DNA from: Paenibacillus cookii
GTDB taxonomy: Bacteria; Bacillota; Bacilli; Paenibacillales; Paenibacillaceae
Direction of reading: 5' to 3'
Length of the DNA: 64,000 nucleotides
Assembly: GCF_018333375.1 (NCBI RefSeq)
Contig: NZ_BORW01000014.1
Span: 58,649-122,648, forward strand
Within the stretch, counting starts at the first letter, position 1. The number at the start of each line of letters is the position of its first letter. Under the pieces are notes generated by a model. It made no database searches. It saw only the letters and a program-made list of their open reading frames with translations, and had not been told where the DNA came from. Position numbers and translations under genes: made by a program. Below are positions 9,108 through 17,742 of the stretch, piece by piece.

Positions 9108-10331
9108 ATGAATCCATCCAAAACGAAACCCGAAAAAACGAAAGAGCCGTTTCCGGTTTCGATCCTGTCCCTGACGGTGGGCGCCTTCGCGATCGGCATG
9201 ACCGAGTTCGTCATCATGGGCATCCTGCCGAACGTTGCCGAAGATTTGAACGTCAGCATCTCCACCGCCGGACAGCTGATCACCAGCTATGCCCTCGGCG
9301 TCGCCATCGGGGCGCCGATTATGACGATCCTTACCCACCGGCTGCCGCAAAAGCTGCTGCTGTGCCTGCTGATGCTGGTATTTATCCTTGGCAACGGCAT
9401 CGCGGTCATCGCCCCGAATTATGGCGTGCTTATGGGAGCACGGATGATCAGCGCGCTTTGCCACGGCACGTTTTTCGGGGTCGGTGCCGTCATTGCGGCC
9501 AATCTCGTTAAACCGCATAAACGGGCCGGCGCCGTCTCGATCATGATGGCGGGACTCACCATCGCGAACATTATCGGGGTACCTGTCGGAACCTTTATCG
9601 GCCAGCATTTGGGATGGCGGGCTTCGTTTGCCGCCATTGCGCTGATGGGCGTGGTCGCGCTGATCGGCATCGTCGCTTTTATCCCGCGCATTCGCCAGGA
9701 TCAGGCAGCCAGCCTGACCAAGCAGTTCAAAGCCCTCGCCCAGCCGAAGCTGCTCGTCATGCTGCTGGCCTGCGCGGTCGGCAACTCCAGCCTGTTTGCG
9801 GTGTTCACGTACATCGCCCCTTTGCTGGAGCAGGTTACCGGGTATCATGAGCGCAGCGTGACCTGGATTCTCGTCCTGTTCGGCATCGGCGTGACCGTCG
9901 GGAACATCGTCGGCGGAAAGCTGGCGGACTGGAAGCTGATGCCGGCGGTATTCGGAATTTTCTTCAGCCTGTGCGTGCTGCTGACCATCTTCACGTTTAC
10001 GGTCCACAGTCCGGTCGGCGCCGTCATCACCATTTTCCTGTGGGGAGCCGCCGCGTTTGCCGTCATGCCGGGCATTCAGGTCAAAATCATGAACCTGGCG
10101 CAGGAGGCCCCGGCGTTAGCCTCCACCTCCAACCACTCGGCGGGCAATCTGGGCAACGCGTTTGGCGCTTTTTGCGGCGGATTGGTCATCAATCATATGG
10201 GATTGACTGCCTTGCCTTGGGTCGGCGCGGTCATGGTCGGGTTCGCGTTTGTGATCGCCCTGGCCGTTTACCTGTCGGAACGTAAGCAGCACATGCCGCT
10301 ATCGATGCATACCTCCGGCAAACACATGTAA
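9108..10331 (+). CDS. MFS transporter, DHA1 family (AraJ/YdhP-like)
   Basis: 407-residue inner-membrane transporter with 12 predicted helices. The N-terminal pattern GMTEFVIMGILP followed by ITSYALGVAIGAP is characteristic of the AraJ/YdhP/PbuE group of drug, arabinose or purine exporters. The ATG preceding NPSKTKPEK is chosen because the hydrophilic tail then matches the family; its SD (AAAGG) is 14 bases away, so an ATG 12 codons earlier cannot be excluded. Divergent from the ROK operon and followed by its own terminator. Substrate unknown. Confidence 0.85.
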   Translation: MNPSKTKPEKTKEPFPVSILSLTVGAFAIGMTEFVIMGILPNVAEDLNVSISTAGQLITSYALGVAIGAPIMTILTHRLPQKLLLCLLMLVFILGNGIAVIAPNYGVLMGARMISALCHGTFFGVGAVIAANLVKPHKRAGAVSIMMAGLTIANIIGVPVGTFIGQHLGWRASFAAIALMGVVALIGIVAFIPRIRQDQAASLTKQFKALAQPKLLVMLLACAVGNSSLFAVFTYIAPLLEQVTGYHERSVTWILVLFGIGVTVGNIVGGKLADWKLMPAVFGIFFSLCVLLTIFTFTVHSPVGAVITIFLWGAAAFAVMPGIQVKIMNLAQEAPALASTSNHSAGNLGNAFGAFCGGLVINHMGLTALPWVGAVMVGFAFVIALAVYLSERKQHMPLSMHTSGKHM

Positions 10332-10332
10332 C

Positions 10333-10385
10333 GAAAAAAAGTTGCCCCTCCGTGAACACAAACGGAGAACGGGCAACTTTTTTTT
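10333..10385. terminator. Bidirectional rho-independent terminator
   Basis: Stem AAAGTTGCCC..CTCCG / CGGAG..GGGCAACTTT with an A-run on the left and a T-run on the right. It sits between the convergent MFS and ytcP-like genes and can serve both. Confidence 0.9.
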
Positions 10386-10389
10386 CGCC

Positions 10390-11286
10390 TTACCCTTTGA
10401 CCGAACCGATCATGACGCCTTTTTCGAAATATTTTTGCAGGAACGGGTATAACACGAGGATCGGCAGCGACGACACGATAATGACGCCGTATTTGATCTG
10501 GTCCGCGTAACGCTGCGCATAACCGCCGGCGGCCCCGCCCGTGCCCGCCCCGTTTTGGAACGCCTGGTTGGACAGCAAAATGTCCCTCAGGACGATTTGC
10601 AGCGGCTGCAGGTTGTTGTCCCGGATGTAGACGAGCGCGGTAAAAAAATCGTTCCAATGCCCGACCAAATAATACAGCGCAATGACGGAAATCATCGCTT
10701 TCGAGAGCGGCAGCGCCACCTTGAAGAAATATTTGAAATGCGAGCAGCCGTCCATCATCGCGGCTTCGTACAGCTCCGGCGGCAGCGAGCTTTCAAAAAA
10801 CGTCCTGGCGATGATCAAATAAAAAACGTTGACGCAAAACGGCACAATGAACACCCAAATCGTATTCGTGATATGCAGATCCTTCATGAGCAAATAGGTC
10901 GGGATCAGCCCGCCGTTAAAAAACATCGTCACGACGAACAAAAACATGATCACCCGCCTTGCCTTGAATTCCCTCCGCGACAAGACGTAAGCGGCCGGCA
11001 TCGTAAACGCCATATTGACGAGCGTGCCGAACAGCGTGTAAAAAACGGTGTTTCGGTATCCGGTCCAGATGCGGCTGTCCTGAAAAATTTCCTTGTACCC
11101 GAACAAGCTTAGCCCTTTCGGAAACAGCAGCACTTTGCCGGTCGCCACCAGCGTGGAATCGCTGAACGACGCAATCACGATGAAATAAAGCGGATAAGCG
11201 ATGACCAGAAAAATAAGCGCGCATACCACGAAGAGGGCCATCCTGAAAAGAAGCTCCTTGCCGTCCATGCTTTTAAGCGCCATCAT
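10390..11286 (-). CDS. Carbohydrate ABC transporter permease, YtcP family
   Basis: 298-residue inner-membrane subunit of the second CUT1 importer in the window. Six helices are apparent, with the EAA loop at about residues 174-194 (EAAMMDGCSHFKYFFKVALP). The C-terminus ending YFEKGVMIGSVKG is the family hallmark. Two adjacent ATGs are possible; both lie behind GGAGGA. Third gene of lplA2-lplB2-ytcP2, 33 bases after the LplB-like gene. As in the first importer there is no ATPase gene. Confidence 0.9.
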   Translation of the reverse strand: MMALKSMDGKELLFRMALFVVCALIFLVIAYPLYFIVIASFSDSTLVATGKVLLFPKGLSLFGYKEIFQDSRIWTGYRNTVFYTLFGTLVNMAFTMPAAYVLSRREFKARRVIMFLFVVTMFFNGGLIPTYLLMKDLHITNTIWVFIVPFCVNVFYLIIARTFFESSLPPELYEAAMMDGCSHFKYFFKVALPLSKAMISVIALYYLVGHWNDFFTALVYIRDNNLQPLQIVLRDILLSNQAFQNGAGTGGAAGGYAQRYADQIKYGVIIVSSLPILVLYPFLQKYFEKGVMIGSVKG

Positions 11287-11319
11287 GGATATTCCTCCCT
11301 TTTAGGCGAATCCGTGTCA

Positions 11320-12231
11320 TTAGTACAAGCTCGTATTGGACACTTTTTTCGAAATGGCGTTGACGCCGAACAAAAAGATAAAATTAATGACGGTATTAAA
11401 CAGGCCGATGGCCGAAGCGTAGCTGAACTGGTTGGAAATGATCCCGATTTTGTACACGTAGGTGGAAATCACTTCGGAAACGGGCAGGTTGAGCGAATTT
11501 TGCATCAAAAACGTCTTCTCGAACCCGGTGCCCAAAATGCTGCCCATGCTGAGAATGAACAAGATGACGATCGTCGGGACCAGCGCCGGCAAATCCACGT
11601 AACGGATCATCTGCCACCGGCTGGCGCCGTCCATTTTGGCCGAGTCGTACAGCTGCGGATCGACGGTGGACAAAGCCGCCAAATAGATGATGCTGTTCCA
11701 GCCGCAATGCTGCCAGATATCGGACAACACGTACACAGGGATAAACGTATTCGTCGAGGCGATCAGGTTGATATGTCCAAGCCCCATCGCCTTCATCATA
11801 TGGCCGACGACGCCGGTTTCCGGCGACAGCAGCACGTTCATCATGCCGACCAGAACGATGATCGAAATAAAATGAGGCAGGTAAACGACCGTCTGCATCA
11901 CGTTTTTCATCCGCTTGCGCCGGATTTGGTTCAACGTGAGCGCCAGGATAATCGGGGCGGGAAACCCGATCACGATCGTCGCCAGGCTGATCAAAAACGT
12001 ATTCCGCATCAAATCCACGAACAGATAGCTGTCGATAAACTGCTTGAAGTAGTGCAGCCCCCGCCATTCGCCGCCGGTAAGCCCTTTCGAAAAATCGTAA
12101 TCGCGAAACGCCAGCTGAATGCCGTACATCGGAATGTAGTTGAAAATAAAAATGACGGCGATGGCGGGCAAAATCATGATCCACAGCTGATAATCGCGTT
12201 TGAGCGTCTGCAGTCCTCCCCGGTTGCGCAT
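11320..12231 (-). CDS. Carbohydrate ABC transporter permease, LplB family
   Basis: 303-residue permease partner of the YtcP-like subunit. The motif YIPMYGIQLAF near the N-terminus, QTVVYLPHFIS in the middle and the EAA-type loop around residue 196-210 (SAKMDGASRWQMIRYVDLP) identify the LplB family. AAAGGGGATG precedes the ATG. Middle gene of the second importer operon; similar in order to the first importer but clearly divergent in sequence, so the two probably carry different glycans. Confidence 0.9.
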   Translation of the reverse strand: MRNRGGLQTLKRDYQLWIMILPAIAVIFIFNYIPMYGIQLAFRDYDFSKGLTGGEWRGLHYFKQFIDSYLFVDLMRNTFLISLATIVIGFPAPIILALTLNQIRRKRMKNVMQTVVYLPHFISIIVLVGMMNVLLSPETGVVGHMMKAMGLGHINLIASTNTFIPVYVLSDIWQHCGWNSIIYLAALSTVDPQLYDSAKMDGASRWQMIRYVDLPALVPTIVILFILSMGSILGTGFEKTFLMQNSLNLPVSEVISTYVYKIGIISNQFSYASAIGLFNTVINFIFLFGVNAISKKVSNTSLY

Positions 12232-12297
12232 CGGAGCATCCCCTTTCTTCTTGCGGGGACCGCCGCACCTCGCACGGCGGCATTCCCCGGTCGAACG

Positions 12298-13926
12298 TTA
12301 TTTATTTTGCTTGTACTCGTCGTAGTACTTCTGCATAATCTCCAGGTTTTGCTTCAGTCCGGCCTTCTCGGTTTCCTTCACGTAGGCATCCCACTCGGCT
12401 TCGACGCCGCCTTTCGTCACCCATTTCGCAAAGCTCGTATTCGCCAAATTCATAACGTTCGTATTGTTCAGCGCCATCGTGCTGTTGTCCGCGGTCGAAT
12501 ATTTCATGAACATGCCTGGCAATACGTCGTTGTCGACGTCGATTTGGATCGCTTCAATCGGCTTGGACTGTCCGATGACCTCCTGCATGTCCTTGCCCAG
12601 CGTCAGCTTGAGCGAGTCGGGAATATAAAAAGCGCCGTGGTCCGCCATGGTCGACGTCCATTTCCACGTGCCGGGGTCCATGTTCGGATCGGCCGGCGGC
12701 AGCACGGCGTAAGAGCCGTCCCCGTTATCCTTGATATTCGGACCGATCGACCCGAAGAGCACCTGCATCCCGACCTCCGGCGCATACAATTCGTTGATGA
12801 AGCGCATGGCCGCTTCCTTGTGTTTCGACGTGGCCGACATGACGATATGGTTGTTGCCGTAGTTCAAGGAGTTGTAGTCGTAGCTCCACGAGATTCCGCT
12901 GTCCGGCGTCGCCTTGGGCGGCGTCATCGACGTATATTGCGGCGCCAGCTTTTCGCCGAACCGGTCAGACGCGACCCAACCAAGCGTAAAGCCGACCTTC
13001 GCCGTCTCCCCCTCGCCGCGGGCGACCGATTGGTATTTCGTATAATCGTGCGTAAACACTTCCGGATTGATGAGGCCTGCCTTGTAAAGCTTGTTCAGGA
13101 ACATGACCAGCGATTTGTAGCGTTCGTCGATCAGGTAGTTTTTCACCTGTCCGTCTTCGACGAAATATCCTTCCGGGCTGCCGTCGGTCAACGTCATGCC
13201 GGTGCCGCCGAGTAAATAGGCCGCGTTAAAATACCCGCCGATGCCGCCCGGCCAGTCCATCGGGATTTCGTCGTTCGGATCGCCGTTGCCGTTGGCGTCC
13301 TTCTCCTTGAAGGCGACGAGCACGTCGTACAGCTCATCCCATGTGTTCGGGACTTTCAACCCGAGATTGTCGAGCCACTTCTGATTGATGTAAAGGCGCG
13401 ACGCGGAGCTTGGCCAGAACCGCTGGTATTTCGGCAGACCGTAAATTTTGCCGTCCGGTTGCGTTGCGATCCGTTTCGTGTCCGGTTTCTCCTCGAACAT
13501 TTTTTGAACGTTGGGCGCCTGATCCAGCATGCCGGACAAGTCCTGGAACAATCCCTGGAACTGGGCAAAATCGGCGTCCGTGATCACGTTCGGCCCGACG
13601 AACAAATCCGGCACGTCGCCGCTGGCCAGCATCGTTCCTTTTTTCTGGCCCCAATCGGCCGTAATTTCCTGCCATTCGATCTCGACGCCGGCCTTGTCTT
13701 CGACCTTCTGCAGCCACTCCATCTCCGCCAGCGGCTTCGTCAACGGATGTTTCGTCATGATGGCCGTCAGCTTTACCTTCTTGCCGCTGCCCGCAGGATC
13801 GGTCGATGCACCATCCTCGGCATTGCCGCCTCCCCCCGAACCGCTGCAGGCCGTCATGACGACGGACGTTGCCAAGAGAACCGACGTGAAACCGATTACT
13901 TTTTTTCGCATGCCAAATCGCATCAT
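12298..13926 (-). CDS. Extracellular solute-binding lipoprotein, LplA family
   Basis: 542-residue substrate-binding lipoprotein. The signal peptide ends in the lipobox MTAC (Cys27), followed by a Gly/Ser/Ala linker and a family 1-type binding domain. A DANGNGDPNDEIPMDW segment resembles the calcium-binding loop of LplA paralogues. Three Met codons lie at the N-terminus (1, 2, 6); GAGGGGG supports the first pair. It heads the second importer operon and follows the YesN-type AraC regulator, the usual arrangement for oligosaccharide sensing in Paenibacillus. Confidence 0.88.
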   Translation of the reverse strand: MMRFGMRKKVIGFTSVLLATSVVMTACSGSGGGGNAEDGASTDPAGSGKKVKLTAIMTKHPLTKPLAEMEWLQKVEDKAGVEIEWQEITADWGQKKGTMLASGDVPDLFVGPNVITDADFAQFQGLFQDLSGMLDQAPNVQKMFEEKPDTKRIATQPDGKIYGLPKYQRFWPSSASRLYINQKWLDNLGLKVPNTWDELYDVLVAFKEKDANGNGDPNDEIPMDWPGGIGGYFNAAYLLGGTGMTLTDGSPEGYFVEDGQVKNYLIDERYKSLVMFLNKLYKAGLINPEVFTHDYTKYQSVARGEGETAKVGFTLGWVASDRFGEKLAPQYTSMTPPKATPDSGISWSYDYNSLNYGNNHIVMSATSKHKEAAMRFINELYAPEVGMQVLFGSIGPNIKDNGDGSYAVLPPADPNMDPGTWKWTSTMADHGAFYIPDSLKLTLGKDMQEVIGQSKPIEAIQIDVDNDVLPGMFMKYSTADNSTMALNNTNVMNLANTSFAKWVTKGGVEAEWDAYVKETEKAGLKQNLEIMQKYYDEYKQNK

Positions 13927-14131
13927 TTTGCCCCCTCATAAAAGAATTCGAAGATGTTCATCTCATCCGGATGGGATGTCCGCCAAGGACGCGTCCGTCC
14001 CTTGCCACCACTTTAATCGCCGGCGCGGACGGCCGTAAACGAACAGTTTTCAAGCCATGCGCATTTATTGAAAAGCTTGAGAACCGGCAGCCGTCAAACC
14101 TTGCGGGAGCGGCATTTTGCCGCCGATTCAA

Positions 14132-14151
14132 TTTTTGAATATGTTCAAAAA
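14132..14151. promoter_or_regulatory. Perfect palindrome upstream of second lplA, candidate operator
   Basis: Eight-base arms TTTTTGAA and TTCAAAAA around a four-base centre, in an otherwise GC-rich intergenic stretch between the AraC-family gene and the lplA gene it probably controls. No convincing -35/-10 pair was seen beside it, and it is about 205 bases from the lplA start. Confidence 0.35.
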
Positions 14152-14226
14152 ACGGCACCGGCAAGGGAAGGACGACCCGCGCTTGAAGCCGCCGCGCCCG
14201 CTTGCCCTTCATCCCGGAAAGGACGC

Positions 14227-14272
14227 AAAAAGGCCGAGTTCAGGGGCTGGCTTATTGCCCCGAATCGACCTT
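14227..14272 (-). terminator. Rho-independent terminator after the AraC-family gene
   Basis: Stem AAGGTCGATTCGGGGC / GCCCCTGAACTCGGCCTT read on the minus strand, followed by TTTTT. It separates the regulator transcript from the importer operon. Confidence 0.7.
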
Positions 14273-14306
14273 CAATGTTTCCTGTAGCCGCCGTATGGAT
14301 GCCCCT

Positions 14307-16601
14307 TCACACCGCCTTATGCGTTTCCCGGTATTGTCCCGGCGTCGTACCCACGATTTTTTTGAATGAACGTATGAAACTCGACGTATTGGAAAATCCC
14401 GTCTTGCGCGATATTTCATCCAGCGTCTGATTCGTCTCGCGCAGCAGCCGCACCGATTGCTGAATGCGCTGCAAGTCGATATATTCCTTGAAGTTCTGAC
14501 CGAAAGTCTTTTTGAAATAATGGCTGAAATTCGAAGGCGACATCTGAAAATAGTCGGCGATCAGCTGCAGCGAAAAATCGGGCTCCATCCCCTTTCGCTC
14601 GATAAAGCAGACGATTTCGTCCCGCGAAACTTTGCGGGAGGACGGCAGCGTGCTTTGGATCATGTCGCACAGCTTGCCGCAGCTCTCCCTGACGATGCCC
14701 GCCATTTGTTCGAACGTATAACGGTGCCGAAATGCCGCATCCGTCAGCCGGAGCAGGTTGGCATCATCATGGCTGAACCGGTGCAAGCCGTTCAGGATGA
14801 CGCTGACCGTATTCAAATAGACGCTCCGCACGACATGCGGCGGCGCCCCTTCGCTGCCCATGCCGGCCACCAACCGCTCCACGATGGATTGAACCGAAGC
14901 GGCGTCGTTTTTTAATATCGACAGCTCCAACGATTGCAGCAGTTCGGCGAAGTAAGATACCGTTCCTGCCTTCGGGGCTTCCATCTCGCCGAAAAAAAGC
15001 ACCTGGCGTTCGCGGCGGAAGCGCAATTGCTCGGATGCGCGCACCGCCTGCAAATACGATACGTGAACCGCTTCGACCGATTCGAGCTTGCCCGGTATGC
15101 CGGCCCCGATAAACACGCGGCCCCCGGTTTCGGCCTCCAGCTCTTTCCGCACGTCATCAAGATATGCTTTGATCGCAAAATCAGGCGCAAAGGAACCGAT
15201 AAAGATCATTTCCTGATTGTAAATGCTTTTGAAAAAATAGCATTGAAGTCCCTCCTTTGGCCGCTTTTCGATCTGCCGGAGCAGGTTCGCCGCCCCCGCG
15301 AACGCCTGCCCGCCGGCATCCGATCCTTCTGCTCCACCGCCTGCTTCAATGGACAATACCGCAACGGCCATGGCCGGATGCGGAAAGGCGATGCCGTAAG
15401 CCTCCGCTTCGAGGCAAAACGTCTTCCAATCGGACGCCCGGCCGCTGACGAGCTCGAACAGCAGATTTTCCCGGATGATCGGAATCGTCTGCTTCACTTT
15501 CGCATCCAGCGTATGATTCGCCGATGCAAGCTCGCCAAGCGCATAGCGGATCGTTTCGATTTCGCCGAGCGGCTTGCGGTCGGCAGGCTCGAAAATATGT
15601 ACCGCCAGATCGACGAGCCTTTTGATCGGATGGTAATTTTTGCGGATCGAAATATAAATCACCAGCCATTCGAGGAGCAGCATGAGCCCGATCAAAAGCA
15701 CCGTGTTGCGCTGAATCGTCCGAATGCCGTGCAGCGTATCGGTAACCGGCAGCATGCTTACATAATGCCAGCCGTTGGTTCCCGACAACGTGTGCGATAC
15801 GATGTAAGATTTGCCGTTCACCCGGTAAATGCCGGCTCCTTCCGAACCCTCCTTCAGTTCCGGCATGAGGCGGCGAACCCCATCCGATGCGGCGTTATCC
15901 GTTTTCTCCGAAGCCAGCAGCTGGCGGCCCTGCTCGTCAAAGATAAAGAATCGGCCCGTATACTTCTCGGAAAGGGATTGAATCATACGTATCACCGTGT
16001 CTTCGCGGACCATGATCAGCACCGCGCCCGGCGGATCGTATCCGCCGACCGGCAAAGGGAAAGCAAAAGTCAACATGCGGACGCGATTGCTGCCCGGGAT
16101 GATGACGTCCTCGACCGGACGGACCATCGGCGCTTTCAAATGCCGCAGCGTCTCGAACATTTCCCGGCGCGGCCAGGTTTCGTAATAATAGCCGATGCCC
16201 GGCTTATCGAAATCCTCTTCCTTGTAAGCGCTTCCTGTTTTAGCGAACAAATAACCGCTGCTTTCGATGTACAGCAAGGTATTGTCGATCAAACCGTCCG
16301 TGGCGTTGTATTTGCGCATTTCATTCGCAATCAGGACCCGGCCGTAGTCGCTGTTGTCGTACATTTTGATTTCGCGGTTTTGCACGAGTTCGGAAGGCAA
16401 GCGGTAAACGTATCGCATCAAGGTATCCATCGAAGTCATCAATTGTTCCGTAATATGGGTATTCCAATCCGTATCCTGCTGCTTCACGACTTCGGTTGAA
16501 TGCGGATAATAATAAACGAGGATGATGGAGACAGGGAATAAAAGAACGAGAAGATAAGAGGCAAGAAATTGAGTCAACAGACGATTCCGTTTTTTTCTCA
16601 A
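14307..16601 (-). CDS. Membrane-anchored AraC-family regulator (YesN/YtdP-like)
   Basis: 764-residue one-component sensor-regulator. A first membrane helix (about residues 9-30), a 270-residue extracellular sensor of CACHE-like look, and a second helix around residue 300-320 are followed by a cytoplasmic linker and two C-terminal helix-turn-helix motifs. These are LQLIADYFQMSPSNFSHYFK and, later, TLDEISRKTGFSNTSSFIRSF. This architecture is common next to lplA-type importers, where it senses an extracellular sugar or its binding protein. The gene ends in its own terminator and precedes the importer operon on the same strand, which it probably activates. Confidence 0.9.
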   Translation of the reverse strand: MRKKRNRLLTQFLASYLLVLLFPVSIILVYYYPHSTEVVKQQDTDWNTHITEQLMTSMDTLMRYVYRLPSELVQNREIKMYDNSDYGRVLIANEMRKYNATDGLIDNTLLYIESSGYLFAKTGSAYKEEDFDKPGIGYYYETWPRREMFETLRHLKAPMVRPVEDVIIPGSNRVRMLTFAFPLPVGGYDPPGAVLIMVREDTVIRMIQSLSEKYTGRFFIFDEQGRQLLASEKTDNAASDGVRRLMPELKEGSEGAGIYRVNGKSYIVSHTLSGTNGWHYVSMLPVTDTLHGIRTIQRNTVLLIGLMLLLEWLVIYISIRKNYHPIKRLVDLAVHIFEPADRKPLGEIETIRYALGELASANHTLDAKVKQTIPIIRENLLFELVSGRASDWKTFCLEAEAYGIAFPHPAMAVAVLSIEAGGGAEGSDAGGQAFAGAANLLRQIEKRPKEGLQCYFFKSIYNQEMIFIGSFAPDFAIKAYLDDVRKELEAETGGRVFIGAGIPGKLESVEAVHVSYLQAVRASEQLRFRRERQVLFFGEMEAPKAGTVSYFAELLQSLELSILKNDAASVQSIVERLVAGMGSEGAPPHVVRSVYLNTVSVILNGLHRFSHDDANLLRLTDAAFRHRYTFEQMAGIVRESCGKLCDMIQSTLPSSRKVSRDEIVCFIERKGMEPDFSLQLIADYFQMSPSNFSHYFKKTFGQNFKEYIDLQRIQQSVRLLRETNQTLDEISRKTGFSNTSSFIRSFKKIVGTTPGQYRETHKAV

Positions 16602-16671
16602 TGGACAACCACCTTTCTTTTACCGGGCGTGTGAAGCGGCAAGGATGGTCATTTTCTCATCGTTAATGGAT

Positions 16672-16677
16672 ATTATA
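16672..16677 (-). promoter_or_regulatory. -10 element upstream of the AraC-family gene
   Basis: TATAAT on the minus strand, 70 bases before the start codon. The -35 region is weak. The rest of 16602-16927 shows no gene or strong structure. Confidence 0.35.
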
Positions 16678-16927
16678 CCAACTCGCGCGAAAAAATGGTA
16701 CGTACAACTTATGCTGAAAATTCAGTTGTATTTACAGTCATTTCCTGCCGGGTACGCTCTTGCTTTGGCGAAAGGCGGCATTGCAAATTTCATTTTAAGG
16801 GCTTCCGGGACCCGCTTCTTTTTCGCACCTCTTTTTCCGTACATGACGTACTTATGAGCCCCCCGATGGAACAGGCAAACCGCCGGCTAAAAATCGTATG
16901 CTTCTTTCGGGAGGCTGTACACCATTA

Positions 16928-17045
16928 TTTTCCAAGAAAAAAACGACGGCATGATACGGCTTGAATTTAAACGCTTTAACTTTTGCTTTTCCAAGCAAAA
17001 AACGACGGCATGAGACGGCGTGAATTTAAACGCTTTAACTTTTGC
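16928..17045. repeat. Two tandem 59-bp direct repeats
   Basis: Copy 1 (16928-16986) and copy 2 (16987-17045) both begin TTTTCCAAG and end CGCTTTAACTTTTGC, differing at only a few positions. Copy 2 contains the stop codon and last codons of the YcxB-like gene, so copy 1 is a duplicate of that gene's 3' end plus its downstream sequence. There is no ORF inside. Looks like slippage or unequal recombination. Confidence 0.85.
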
Positions 17046-17577
17046 TGTTTGTCGCTTCCCTCCGCCAATGAAACCGGCTGGTTTTGACGTTCGATTCCAC
17101 GATTCCCCTGAACTGGACCCGATCCTGTTCCGTCGCAAAACCATCCTTCGGCACGATGAACGTCCGGCTCGTCGACAGCAGAATCAAAAACAAATTCCGG
17201 GATTCGCGCACCTCATAAATATCGCTCCAGCGGACCTTGGCCGATTCCGATTCGGATGCGTATCGAAAGCCCGACTCCGAAAACGCGAACGTATGGCGCT
17301 GCCGCATCAACCGGTCGCTGAAAAACGCCTTTACGGATTTCCGGCGAATGCTCCACCCGTACGCGAACCATAAAATGACGCTGAGCAAAACATCCAGCAG
17401 GAACGCGATCATAAACTCCATGCCGGTCCGGTTCTCGTCGACCAAAAGGACAATCCCGATGACCATCAGAAAAAACACGACAGCCAGCATCAACCTGGAC
17501 GTCCTCGTAAAAAAGAGGTTTACCTCCTGCACGTCCTTCAACTCCAGCGTGGCTTCAACGATGATTTCATGATTCAA
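17035..17577 (-). CDS. YcxB-like two-helix membrane protein
   Basis: 180-residue protein with two membrane helices (about residues 29-46 and 53-75) and a C-terminal cytosolic domain resembling the YcxB-like family (SESGFRYASESESAKVRWSDIYEV, then FIVPKDGF), of unknown function. The start is taken as TTG because a very strong SD, AAAGGAGGAGG, lies just upstream of it; an upstream in-frame TTG would add 17 residues but has no SD. The stop codon lies inside a tandem duplication. A GC-rich possibly structured leader precedes it. Confidence 0.7.
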   Translation of the reverse strand: MNHEIIVEATLELKDVQEVNLFFTRTSRLMLAVVFFLMVIGIVLLVDENRTGMEFMIAFLLDVLLSVILWFAYGWSIRRKSVKAFFSDRLMRQRHTFAFSESGFRYASESESAKVRWSDIYEVRESRNLFLILLSTSRTFIVPKDGFATEQDRVQFRGIVESNVKTSRFHWRREATNSKS

Positions 17578-17742
17578 GCGGTCCTCCTCCTTTGGATCAA
17601 ACTCTCCCTTACTCCTAAAACAACGCAAACGTTGCGAGGTTAGGGCCGGTCACGCGAAAGCCCAAAGTTTAGGCCGGAGGCCGGGGCAAACCCGTAGACG
17701 TTGCCATAAAACCTTCGGATTTGCCTCCGTTTCCTTGCCTGT
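17578..17742 (-). other. GC-rich leader with possible RNA structure
   Basis: Between the large secreted-protein gene and the YcxB-like gene. On the minus strand it contains GCCTCCGGCCTAAAC, several complementary GC blocks and then the hairpin CGCAA-CGT-TTGCG followed by TTGTTTT, which could be a terminator for the gene before or an attenuator for the gene after. I could not match it to a known riboswitch class. Confidence 0.3.

Noticed and set aside
11314..13215. Long plus-strand open frame of about 630 codons opposite the second importer genes
   Set aside because: It is the antisense shadow of two well-supported genes in GC-rich DNA; its product is Arg/His/Asp-rich with no domain, and no SD precedes it. 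Similar shadows opposite thrS, pepV, the large secreted protein, glnA and hyuA were dropped for the same reason.
17578..17742. c-di-GMP-I (GEMM) riboswitch
   Set aside because: GCCTCCGGCCTAAAC resembles one conserved block, but the GGGCAAACC and GACGCAAAGCC blocks are missing in the required order and strand.
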